DNA of 58,819 nucleotides, taken from contig JAEDFR010000006.1 of the NCBI GenBank assembly GCA_016297945.1, positions 1 to 58,819 on the forward strand, in the 5' to 3' direction. The notes under the pieces were generated by a model. It saw only the letters and a list, made by a program, of their open reading frames with translations, searched no databases and had not been told where the DNA came from. Position numbers and translations under genes: made by a program. Source of the stretch: Lachnospiraceae bacterium (GTDB lineage: Bacteria > Bacillota > Clostridia > Lachnospirales > Lachnospiraceae). Below, one piece after another: positions 15,052 to 22,726 of this stretch (positions are counted from its first letter, which is position 1; every line of letters starts with the position of its first letter).

Positions 15052-15466
15052 ATTGCTTTACTTCCTTTAAAAATTCTTCGTAATCACGAATATATTCTTC
15101 CCCGTCATAATGTTCACTGGCAAGTACCAGCAATACCGAATCCGGAGAAAAATCATACATATCTTTCCAAACCATCGTCTTAAGATATAATCCCATACGC
15201 GGCTTATTTAATTCAATAATTTCTGTCTCATAACCATTGTCCACTTTAACTTTGCTTGTCCCACTGACATTGATTAAGACAAACTCCGTCTTGCGATTTG
15301 CGTGCTGTCCGCGAATGACTTCATCGTCTGAACCGTACATGTAAAACACACGCTTAATGGCAAACGGCACATCCATGCCATCTCCCTCGGCAACCACCAG
15401 ATTGCCTCGTTCATCGCCGTACTCTTTAAAATTGATGATTTCGTATAAATCGCTTAGTTTTTTCAT
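15044..15466 (-). CDS. FdtA/QdtA-type dTDP-4-keto-6-deoxyhexose 3,4-ketoisomerase
   Basis: A 140-residue single-domain cupin of the WxcM/FdtA family: FKEYGDERGNLVVAEG, FAIKRVFYMYGSDD, RGQHANRKTEFVLINVSG, WKDMYDFSPDSVLLVLAS and HYDGEEYIRDYEEF. These enzymes shift the keto group of dTDP-4-keto-6-deoxyglucose from C4 to C3. The aminotransferase gene lies directly upstream, giving dTDP-3-amino-3,6-dideoxy sugars (Fuc3N or Qui3N; the stereochemistry cannot be read from sequence). RmlA/RmlB homologues are not in the window. Confidence 0.92.
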   Translation of the reverse strand: MKKLSDLYEIINFKEYGDERGNLVVAEGDGMDVPFAIKRVFYMYGSDDEVIRGQHANRKTEFVLINVSGTSKVKVDNGYETEIIELNKPRMGLYLKTMVWKDMYDFSPDSVLLVLASEHYDGEEYIRDYEEFLKEVKQYE

Positions 15467-15504
15467 AGATTCTCACTTTTATAAAAAATTATTCGTCATA
15501 GCGA

Positions 15505-16596
15505 CTAAAATGCGTTAATTGCATCAATCACGTAATCCTGCTCTTCCCGCGTCATTCCATTATACATTGGAATTGACAGTACCTCATTTGCCAAAGTCTC
15601 AGTAATCGGAAAGTCACTTTCTTTAAAACCAAGATAGCGGTAAGCCTCTGCTAAATGCGGCGGTATCGGATAATGGATGATAGTTCCGATTTCTTTTTCG
15701 TTGAGATATGAAATCAGACGGTCTCTTTCTTTGCAGCGAATCACAAACTGATGATACACATGTGTCGCCTCATCAAGCAACTTAGGTAATGTAATCTTAT
15801 CGTTGTGCAATTCCGCCAGATAGCGCGCGCCAATTGCCTGTTTCTCGGCAGTCAGCTCGTCCAAATGTGACAAACGCACCCGTAAAAGCCCTGCCTGTAA
15901 TTCATCCAATCTGGAATTCGTGCCGACAACTTTATTGTAATATCTTTTTTCGCTACCGTAATTACGGTACATTTTCATATCTTTTGCAATATTCTCATCA
16001 TTGGTCACAATGGCTCCGCCATCGCCAAATGCTCCGAGATTTTTGGACGGATAAAAAGAAAAACAACCAATATCCCCGAATGTTCCGGTCATTTGCCCCC
16101 TAAAGCAGGCTCCATGAGACTGTGCACAATCTTCCACCAGACGCAAATGATATTTTTCACACAAAGTTACAATCGGCTCCATGTCAGTCGCCTGTCCATA
16201 TAAGTGTACGACCAGAACCGCTTTTGTCCTGTCTGTAATCTTTTCTTCTATTTTTGCCGGATTGATCTGATAATAATCGTCCGGTTCCACAAAAACAGGA
16301 GTTGCACCATTGATGGTAATGCCCATAACACTGGCAATATAGGTATTGCCCTGAACGATAACTTCATCACCCTCGCCGATACCAAGCACGCGGAATGCAA
16401 GCCAAAGTGCATCTAACCCACTCGCCAAACCGACACAGTACTTTGCACCGGTATACGCGGCAAATTCTTCCTCAAAAGAAGAAACTTCCTTTCCGAGTAC
16501 ATACCAACCGCTGCGCAATACTTCTAAGGCCTTATTTTCAAATTCATCCTGATACCGGAAAAATCCCCGGTCCATCCGGTTTGGCATAATCTTCAT
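15505..16596 (-). CDS. DegT/DnrJ/EryC1/StrS aminotransferase (FdtB/QdtB-like)
   Basis: A PLP-dependent sugar aminotransferase of 363 residues. LASGLDALWLAF near 58 binds phosphate, VEDCAQSHGA near 154 contacts PLP, and SFYPSKNLGAFGDGGAIVTND carries the Schiff-base lysine (Lys185). Pairing with the FdtA-type isomerase 38 bp downstream points to 3-amination of dTDP-3-keto-6-deoxyhexose. It is the first gene of the operon. The 318-bp upstream region is shared with the divergent flippase and holds the 33-bp repeats. Confidence 0.94.
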   Translation of the reverse strand: MKIMPNRMDRGFFRYQDEFENKALEVLRSGWYVLGKEVSSFEEEFAAYTGAKYCVGLASGLDALWLAFRVLGIGEGDEVIVQGNTYIASVMGITINGATPVFVEPDDYYQINPAKIEEKITDRTKAVLVVHLYGQATDMEPIVTLCEKYHLRLVEDCAQSHGACFRGQMTGTFGDIGCFSFYPSKNLGAFGDGGAIVTNDENIAKDMKMYRNYGSEKRYYNKVVGTNSRLDELQAGLLRVRLSHLDELTAEKQAIGARYLAELHNDKITLPKLLDEATHVYHQFVIRCKERDRLISYLNEKEIGTIIHYPIPPHLAEAYRYLGFKESDFPITETLANEVLSIPMYNGMTREEQDYVIDAINAF

Positions 16597-16753
16597 AATG
16601 CATCCTCACTTTGTTCTGCCAAAATATGGTAAATTTCTATCATGAAATACATTTCTTATATTCTTCATCATACACACAATTTGGTGTAATGTACCTAAAG
16701 TCACAATTTATTTTACCATTAGTGAAATAACTCGTCAAACAATACAGTCTTTT
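16597..16753. other. Left part of the aminotransferase/flippase intergenic region
   Basis: AT-rich DNA before the repeat array, presumably holding the minus-strand promoter of the aminotransferase operon. I could not pick a clear -35/-10 pair. A near-copy of the repeat core (AAAGTCACAATTT) occurs at about 16697, out of phase with the array. Confidence 0.4.
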
Positions 16754-16871
16754 ACGAAAATCACAATTGTTTTTCGCTTATTTTTCACGAAAATCAAAAA
16801 TGTTTTGCATCAGTTTTTAACGAAAATCAAAATTGTTTCATTTCTGTTTTTAACGAAAATCAGAAAAGTTT
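16754..16871 (+). repeat. Four direct repeats at exact 33-bp spacing in front of the flippase promoter
   Basis: Copies of ACGAAAATCAnAAnTGTTT start at 16754, 16787, 16820 and 16853, each 33 bp apart (about three helical turns). They are separated by T-rich 14-bp linkers. The last copy ends 28 bp before the TGcTATACT of the flippase gene. Copies differ at one to four positions. The fixed phase suggests cooperative binding of one protein along one DNA face. Confidence 0.85.
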
Positions 16872-16898
16872 ATTTCTATGGAAAGCTCTTTTTCCTTG

Positions 16899-16907
16899 TG
16901 CTATACT
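16899..16907 (+). promoter_or_regulatory. Extended -10 promoter placing transcription start at the flippase ATG
   Basis: TGcTATACT with the hexamer at 16902-16907. The -35 position holds a poor TGGAAA. Transcription would start near 16914, one base before the ATG at 16915, and no Shine-Dalgarno sequence precedes the ATG, so a leaderless mRNA is predicted. Confidence 0.6.
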
Positions 16908-16914
16908 TGAAACT

Positions 16915-18468
16915 ATGAAAACAGTAAGCAAGAGCAAACAAATTATGATTAATATGGCGGCCAGCATGGTATCCACTCTGGTCAGCCTTGCGATTAGTTT
17001 TGTTTTATCGCCGATTATCATTGACAAACTGAATTTTGAAGCATATGGATTTTGGACTTTGGCCAATGACTTTGTCAGCTATGCCAATATTGCAGCCATG
17101 GCATTAAACTCCATGGCAGGTCGTTTTATTACGGTTAGTCTGACAAAGGGTGATTATGACAATGCCAACAAGTACTTCAATTCCACTATGTACGCCAATA
17201 TAGCCATCGTGGCATTTATGTTCCTGCCATGCGTTTTTGTTGTGACATTTTTAGAGCATCTGGTCAATATTTCACCTGCGCTGATACCGGATGTGAAGAT
17301 TTTATTTGCCCTGACCTTTTTAAACTTTATGGTCACCATTATCAGCACAACTTTTTCAACCGCAACGTTTGCGGCCAACCGTTTGGATTTACAGGCATTT
17401 AGGACGATCGAATCCCAACTGCTCCGTTCTGCTATATTAGTTATTACCTTTTTCTTTTTACCAATTCATGTAAGTTACATGGCTCTGGCATCTGTCATTG
17501 CAACCACTTACATGTTAATTTCGTATATTCATTATACAAAGAAGTTAATGCCACAAATCGAAATCAGTCGTAAGCATTTTTCCATGAAAAAGGTTATTGA
17601 AATTCTTTCTGCCGGAGTTTGGAATACCATCATGAGAGCCGGTCAGACTTTGACAAACGGACTGGATATTCTGATTACCAACCTTATGATTGGTGGCGAA
17701 GAGATGGGATATGTCAGCACATCTAAGACCATCGCTGTTGCAATCAATACGCTTTACGAAACTATCTCTGCAGTCTTTACCCCTTCGCTTACCATCAGTT
17801 ATGCGAAAGAAAACAAAGAAGAATTATTGCAGGATTTGACTTCTGCCATGAAAATGACAGGGTTTTTTGCCAACATTCCGCTATGCTTTGTCATTGCATT
17901 TGGTATTCCGTTTTATACATTATGGCTTCCCCGGACTGACATGGCATCAGACCATTCTGTGATCATTATGATTTATCTGCTGACTGTGCTTACAATGTTT
18001 GGAACTATTGTCGGCGGTGTCATCAGCCCTTTGTTTAACGTCTATACCGTGGTTAACAAATTAAAATGGAATTCATTGATTACTCTGTACATGGGTATTG
18101 CCAATACCATTATCGTGTTCATTTTATTGAAGACTACAAATTTATATGTCTATGCAGTTGCCGGAACATCAACCGTCCTCGGCATTATTAAAAACCTTAC
18201 GTTTACGCCCATGTATGCTGCACATTGTCTGAACGTTCCAAAGCGTTCCTTCTATCCGACCATTATTCGATACGTCGTTGTCAGCATTGCTATGTGTGCT
18301 GCTTTCTGGGGTCTGTATCTTGTGTTACCTGCAACTAACTGGATATGGCTCTTTATTGATATTGGCATCTGCGGTGTGACAGGCTCCGTCATCAATATAT
18401 TATTCTTATTTGGTCAAAAAGAACGTGCCATGCTTTTGGATGTTGTAAAGAAGTATGTGAGAAAATAA
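16915..18468 (+). CDS. Wzx-like polysaccharide flippase (MATE/MVF superfamily)
   Basis: 517 residues, about 14 predicted membrane segments. The start (MKTVSKSKQIMINMAASMVS, then LNFEAYGFWTLANDF) matches the N-terminus of many Wzx/RfbX-type exporters, which supports this ATG despite the lack of a ribosome binding site. Such proteins translocate undecaprenyl-linked oligosaccharides to the outer face of the membrane. It is the only flippase in the window and so the likely exporter for the surrounding glycan locus. Expression is probably governed by the 33-bp repeats just upstream. Confidence 0.9.
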   Translation: MKTVSKSKQIMINMAASMVSTLVSLAISFVLSPIIIDKLNFEAYGFWTLANDFVSYANIAAMALNSMAGRFITVSLTKGDYDNANKYFNSTMYANIAIVAFMFLPCVFVVTFLEHLVNISPALIPDVKILFALTFLNFMVTIISTTFSTATFAANRLDLQAFRTIESQLLRSAILVITFFFLPIHVSYMALASVIATTYMLISYIHYTKKLMPQIEISRKHFSMKKVIEILSAGVWNTIMRAGQTLTNGLDILITNLMIGGEEMGYVSTSKTIAVAINTLYETISAVFTPSLTISYAKENKEELLQDLTSAMKMTGFFANIPLCFVIAFGIPFYTLWLPRTDMASDHSVIIMIYLLTVLTMFGTIVGGVISPLFNVYTVVNKLKWNSLITLYMGIANTIIVFILLKTTNLYVYAVAGTSTVLGIIKNLTFTPMYAAHCLNVPKRSFYPTIIRYVVVSIAMCAAFWGLYLVLPATNWIWLFIDIGICGVTGSVINILFLFGQKERAMLLDVVKKYVRK

Positions 18469-18626
18469 ACAGTATTATATTAAATGCATGATTGATAATA
18501 AGTCAAAACAGCAGTTTACTATAATGCAAATTATGATACAAGTTATGATGCAAATATAGATAGAACGAAATAGAAGACTAAATCTAACAAGGGATTTATT
18601 AAAAGAACAAATATAAAGGAAATATC

Positions 18627-19703
18627 ATGGCTAAAATCTTAGGTGTTGCCAGCACGCCCTATCAGTTGCTGGTTTTCTTATTTATCAAAGATGCATATTT
18701 ATCAGAGGATGAAGTCGATCTGATGATTACGGACAAAACCGCTTCCATGGAGGAACTCTATCAAAGCGGCCGTCTGGATCCTTATTTTCATAAAGTCTTT
18801 TTTGGCGATGGCAGAAAAATCAAAAATCCATATAAGAATGCTTTCGTTACTTTTTTTGAAAGCTTTATTTATAACCACACAACCGATATCATTCTGGATA
18901 AACCTTTGGGTTTTTATGACCAAATGTATTTTGCTTCTCCCGGTCTTCCGGATGAAATTGTAAAAGAAGTAGCAAAATCTTTGATCAGAAAAAACAAAAA
19001 ACTGGTTTTTCATCGTTTTGAAGACGGTTTTGCAAGCTACACCAAAATGCCTGCTCACGTAATCAATACAGATTTGGGCATTAAAATGTACAAAACCCTC
19101 TGGCATTATGACGTGGAAAAAACGGAATGTGATATGTGGATGTTCGAGCCTGATATGGCAGAAAGAAATGTCACTTTCGAAAAGAAACAGATTGAAAAAA
19201 CACCTGAACGTATCGAAAAAATCATTTCCATGGCAAAAGATATTTTTCAATTTCAGGTACAGGTTCCTGACGAGAAATATATCTTTTTGGGACAAGGCAC
19301 TGAAAACGGAATGCAAAATTCCAAGACTTATCAGCGTTTGATTCGACAATTCCGGGATATTGCAGGTGATGACAATTTCATTTTAAAGCCACATCCCAGA
19401 GGAGAACATGACGATTTTCACGGCGAATTGAAAGTATATAAAGATAACTGCCCCTTTGAGTTAGCCATAGCTTCCGGAGAATTCGAAGATAAGACCCTGA
19501 TTTCTTTTTATTCTACCGCTTGCGTTTCCGGTAAACTGTTATTTAAAAGCAAGTGTCGCATTATCTTTTTATATCCCCTTGCCGAAGATTCGTTTAATGA
19601 AAAATGTGACTACGAGGGCTATTTTTCTGCATTTTCATCGCTTTGTGACAATGTATTTATTGCCAGAAGCTGGGATGATGTCAAACGTCTTTGCCAAGAC
19701 TAA
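18627..19703 (+). CDS. GT52/polysialyltransferase-like glycosyltransferase
   Basis: 358 residues, soluble. ASTPYQLLVFLFIKD at the N-terminus, FHRFEDGFASY near residue 130, FLGQGTENG near 215, ILKPHPRGEHDDF near 251 and ISFYSTACVSGKLLF near 290 resemble GT52 sialyltransferases and bacterial polysialyltransferases, where the KPHPR and S-T-A/S blocks bind the CMP-sugar. With a NeuB-type synthase at the left edge, transfer of a nonulosonic acid is plausible. The acceptor is unknown. A good AAAGGAAATATC ribosome site precedes the ATG. It is separated from the flippase by 158 bp without visible features and ends at tandem terminators. Confidence 0.75.
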   Translation: MAKILGVASTPYQLLVFLFIKDAYLSEDEVDLMITDKTASMEELYQSGRLDPYFHKVFFGDGRKIKNPYKNAFVTFFESFIYNHTTDIILDKPLGFYDQMYFASPGLPDEIVKEVAKSLIRKNKKLVFHRFEDGFASYTKMPAHVINTDLGIKMYKTLWHYDVEKTECDMWMFEPDMAERNVTFEKKQIEKTPERIEKIISMAKDIFQFQVQVPDEKYIFLGQGTENGMQNSKTYQRLIRQFRDIAGDDNFILKPHPRGEHDDFHGELKVYKDNCPFELAIASGEFEDKTLISFYSTACVSGKLLFKSKCRIIFLYPLAEDSFNEKCDYEGYFSAFSSLCDNVFIARSWDDVKRLCQD

Positions 19704-19796
19704 TTTTTATATCCGTTTTCCCTTTTCGGATTTGTGTTCCCGATATTTATAAAGCGAATTTTGAAAAGTATATTTTAATATAATGATACAACAAAT

Positions 19797-19835
19797 AAAA
19801 CTCTGTATTCAGATTTGAGTACAGAGTTTTTCTTT
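19797..19835 (+). terminator. Terminator of the GT52-like gene
   Basis: AAAACTCTGTA (19797-19807) pairs with TACAGAGTTTT (19820-19830), followed by TCTTTTT on the plus strand. Confidence 0.85.
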
Positions 19836-19838
19836 TTC

Positions 19839-19876
19839 AAAATAGCTTAGTCCGTTTGTGGGCTAAGCTATTTTTT
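19839..19876. terminator. Second, bidirectional terminator
   Basis: AAAATAGCTTAG (19839-19850) pairs with CTAAGCTATTTT (19863-19874), with T runs on both sides. It serves the convergent minus-strand gene ending at 19898 as well as read-through from the plus strand. Confidence 0.85.
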
Positions 19877-19897
19877 GACTATTTTTTGAAATGTTTC

Positions 19898-21949
19898 TTA
19901 TTCAATTGGTTTTTTCAGATAACAGTCTCCGGAAGTATCATTTTTATATGCACAGATATAGACAACACCGGCATATTCAAATGTTTCTCCCACTTCCAAC
20001 ACATCACGCTCAATCATAAAAATACAATCAGGCGCTTTTTGTGAAACATCGGAGGCATTTTCTTTCATCAGATGTCTTAATTTTGCCTCTGAATAATCCT
20101 TTCTCAACATAAGCCACAACGGATAATCGTATCCATCACCGGAAATAATCAGTCCGATATCTTCTGCCTGATCTTTTTGTGCCAATTCAATCATTTTCTC
20201 ATAGCCGTCTTCTCTATGGTTGTATCTGAAATACTGATTGAGACGATTTTGACAACCACCTTTTACAAATTCTACGGCAGGCTGCAGATTATAGGACACA
20301 GAAGGAACTGCAAGCATTGTTGCCAAAACAATCAATATGCCCAATACCGCTACCGTGATTGGCTTTTTCCAACGTCTCATAAGACAATAAAGCATATCTA
20401 CACTCATGATGACTGTCACTGCCAATGCAGGATACATCAATCTGGTTCCCCACGGCTGCCAACGAAGCAATGCCATAATAAATCCCAAAGACAACCATGC
20501 GGATACGGCAAAGCCAATTGATAATTCTTGCTTTATTTGGTTTCCTCTACTGGATATTTCCCGGTCTTTTCTTTGAGCCAATCTTTTGATAACGGTTGTC
20601 ACTATCATTCCAATCAAAATCACACCGGCAATGACAGCAAGATATGCCACAAAAGCACTTGGTGTCTTATCATGGGAATACATATCTTCGCCCATATTCA
20701 TATGATGCAGAAAATCAAATCCATGAAAAGCGATTGACTCATGATTGACTTCAACCTGTAATTTCTCTCCGGTTCCAATTGCAATCCGATAGATAAATCC
20801 ATTTAATGGCCGATAGTAATTCTGCGTAATCAGCATAGAAAAGTTTTTCAGAATGTTCACAATAATATATTTAACATTTTTTGTGGCAACCATAATATTT
20901 CCGCTGGCTGTACTTGTCATTAAACTGCCACTGGAAAGATATGTACGCACTAATGTTTCCGAAACAGGTACAACAATACTGACAACCGCAATTCCCACGC
21001 TACTAATCAATTTTTTGAAATCATCTTTTTTCCCAAGCCGTACAACCAAGAGCCAGGGCATAAACATGATCATAGATGCACATACACTTGTTTTTGCAAG
21101 GTAAGCATATGCTACCAACAAACCCAGCATGACGATATCCAAAATCTGCTCTCCATCCAAAACAATTTTGTCATAGCATATTACATCCAGTAATTTGTAT
21201 ACAAAAAGAATAAAAATCAAAGCGGCAAACAAATCATTCTGCGTGGTAATACTCTGTGAAATTGTCAAAGGCATGAGCATAAAAATAAAAGCTCCAAAGA
21301 AAGCAAACACCCGGCTTGTTCCCAGCTTTTGTGCGCATTTATAAATAAAGTAAGCAGCCGCAAACATACAAAAATACTGGAAAAAATTCACAAAAGTATC
21401 ATTATCGGACAATAACATCATATGCAAAAGATTGTATTCCGCAAGTACCGGAGAATACACCTGCCTGTCAATATTGGTAATATAATGAGCAACACTTTTA
21501 TGGTCAATCCAGTATCCAATACGGGCCAGATGATATGTCATGGAATCATAATTGTATGGAACGGTAAAAATTGCTCCAAACAGCAAAATCAAAGATAAAA
21601 TACCAAGAACAGCAAGCATAATCCAAATAAGTGCTTTTTCGGATTTGCTCTTTTCAGATTTGCTCTTTTCAGATTTGCTTTTTTCGGATAATAAATCACG
21701 GTCCTTTTTGCTTTTTCCATATAGAAAAGCAAATATGATGGTTATAACCAACCATGCCACAAAATCTACGGCACGTGTCATAATATGCAGAACACTCAAA
21801 GCATTAGTCAGAATCAAAACAATCGCTTCAAACAATACAATTGTCCGAAACCAAACTTCTGCACGCTGCATTTTCCCATAACCGGCATTTACTTTGCAAC
21901 TTACATATTGAAAAATCATATAAAAAGAAATGATGAATACTATAATCAT
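19898..21949 (-). CDS. GT-C type polytopic membrane protein (GT39/ArnT-like), putative glycosyltransferase
   Basis: 683 residues with about 11-12 membrane segments and a C-terminal soluble tail of about 110 residues. The first periplasmic loop carries YNYDSMTYHLARIGYWIDHK, the kind of acidic motif near the first loop that binds lipid-phosphate sugars in GT-C enzymes. This is followed by QNDLFAALIFILFVYKL. The donor and acceptor are unknown. The cytoplasmic loop after the third segment contains SEKSK repeated three times. GAGGAAACGAAA precedes the ATG. It is monocistronic, with the 74-bp repeat array upstream. Confidence 0.72.
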   Translation of the reverse strand: MIIVFIISFYMIFQYVSCKVNAGYGKMQRAEVWFRTIVLFEAIVLILTNALSVLHIMTRAVDFVAWLVITIIFAFLYGKSKKDRDLLSEKSKSEKSKSEKSKSEKALIWIMLAVLGILSLILLFGAIFTVPYNYDSMTYHLARIGYWIDHKSVAHYITNIDRQVYSPVLAEYNLLHMMLLSDNDTFVNFFQYFCMFAAAYFIYKCAQKLGTSRVFAFFGAFIFMLMPLTISQSITTQNDLFAALIFILFVYKLLDVICYDKIVLDGEQILDIVMLGLLVAYAYLAKTSVCASMIMFMPWLLVVRLGKKDDFKKLISSVGIAVVSIVVPVSETLVRTYLSSGSLMTSTASGNIMVATKNVKYIIVNILKNFSMLITQNYYRPLNGFIYRIAIGTGEKLQVEVNHESIAFHGFDFLHHMNMGEDMYSHDKTPSAFVAYLAVIAGVILIGMIVTTVIKRLAQRKDREISSRGNQIKQELSIGFAVSAWLSLGFIMALLRWQPWGTRLMYPALAVTVIMSVDMLYCLMRRWKKPITVAVLGILIVLATMLAVPSVSYNLQPAVEFVKGGCQNRLNQYFRYNHREDGYEKMIELAQKDQAEDIGLIISGDGYDYPLWLMLRKDYSEAKLRHLMKENASDVSQKAPDCIFMIERDVLEVGETFEYAGVVYICAYKNDTSGDCYLKKPIE
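21640..21684 (-). repeat. 15-bp in-frame tandem repeat inside the GT-C gene
   Basis: Three nearly identical 15-bp units plus a partial fourth encode SEKSK repeats in a cytoplasmic loop. The copy number could change by slippage without a frameshift. Confidence 0.8.
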
Positions 21950-22026
21950 TTTCGTTTCCTCAAGTTTGAATTATTATTTTGGCCATATATTCGGGCCATT
22001 TTCTCATGATTTGCGAATTCCCACAA

Positions 22027-22075
22027 ATCATACTTTTGTTTAAGCACAAATAGTATGATCTTTTAATCTTGTATC
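22027..22075. repeat. REP-like hairpin element, copy 2
   Basis: ATCATAC (22027-22033) pairs with GTATGAT (22053-22059), and inner TTTGT pairs with ACAAA. It is followed by CTTTTAATCTTGTATC, similar to the CTTTTGACCCTGGTATC tail of the element at 1-48. Confidence 0.5.
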
Positions 22076-22135
22076 TTTTTTAATTATATAGTGGTAAAAA
22101 TTTTTGTCAATTTGTTCTCTCAGTTGGGATGCGCA

Positions 22136-22497
22136 CCTTTTTTCTTGCCAGTTTCGCTTCCCGGGACATACTTTTTCCCTTGCTTGCTCTCTCTGGTATG
22201 CCCTTTTTCTTTTTCGCATGCTTTTTTGCCTCTCAGAGCATACTTCTTCCTTTGCATGCTCTCTCCGGTATGCCTTTTTTTCTTTTTTGCATGTCTTTTT
22301 CGCTTCTCGGGGCATACTTTTTCTCTTGCTTCTACTCTCTGGTATGCCTTTTTTTCCTTTTCGCATGCCTTTTCCGCTTCCCGGGGCATACTTTTTCTCT
22401 TACTTCTACTCTCTGGTATGCCTTTCTTTCTTTTTCACATGTTTTTGGGGCTTCTCGGGGCATACTTTTTCCTTTACATTCTCTTTTAGGTATGTCT
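22136..22497. repeat. Tandem array of ~74-bp hairpin units
   Basis: About five units. GGTATG occurs at 22195, 22267, 22341, 22415 and 22489 (spacings 72, 74, 74, 74), and the preceding CATAC blocks keep nearly the same period. Each unit contains GGCATAC, about 22 nt, GTATGCC and then a T-rich run, so each resembles an intrinsic terminator on the plus strand. The plus strand is almost all pyrimidine. The array fills much of the 777-bp region (21950-22726) between two divergent membrane-protein genes. Because 74 is not a multiple of three, the open frames here are not a repeat protein. Outside the array I see only the hairpin at 22027 and a weak TATAAT at 22595-22600. Confidence 0.85.
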
Positions 22498-22726
22498 TTT
22501 CAGAATTCCGCATGGTTAATAGACTTATTTACACCCACCAAGAGCATACAACTATCATCAATTTTACATGGTAGATTTCAATTTCAATCTAATGTATAAT
22601 ATTTCAAGAGAATAACTCATTTTATATAGTATTTGGAGTCATATTTAATAAAAAAGAGAGCGTTGATCGTATACTCTCACTGTCTCCCAAAAAGGAAAGC
22701 AAAACGCAAATTTAAAAGGAACAAAG

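Noticed and set aside
16754..16871. CRISPR array
   Set aside because: The repeats are 19 bp with variable bases and the 14-bp T-rich linkers are too short for spacers; no cas genes are nearby.
18702..19349. Minus-strand frame of 215 codons
   Set aside because: Lies wholly opposite the GT52-like gene, which has clear motifs and a good ribosome site.
22040..22389. Highly basic minus-strand open frames (89 and 108 codons) and several plus-strand frames
   Set aside because: They run through the 74-bp tandem array; the period is not a multiple of three and three frames are open at once, so they are products of biased base composition.
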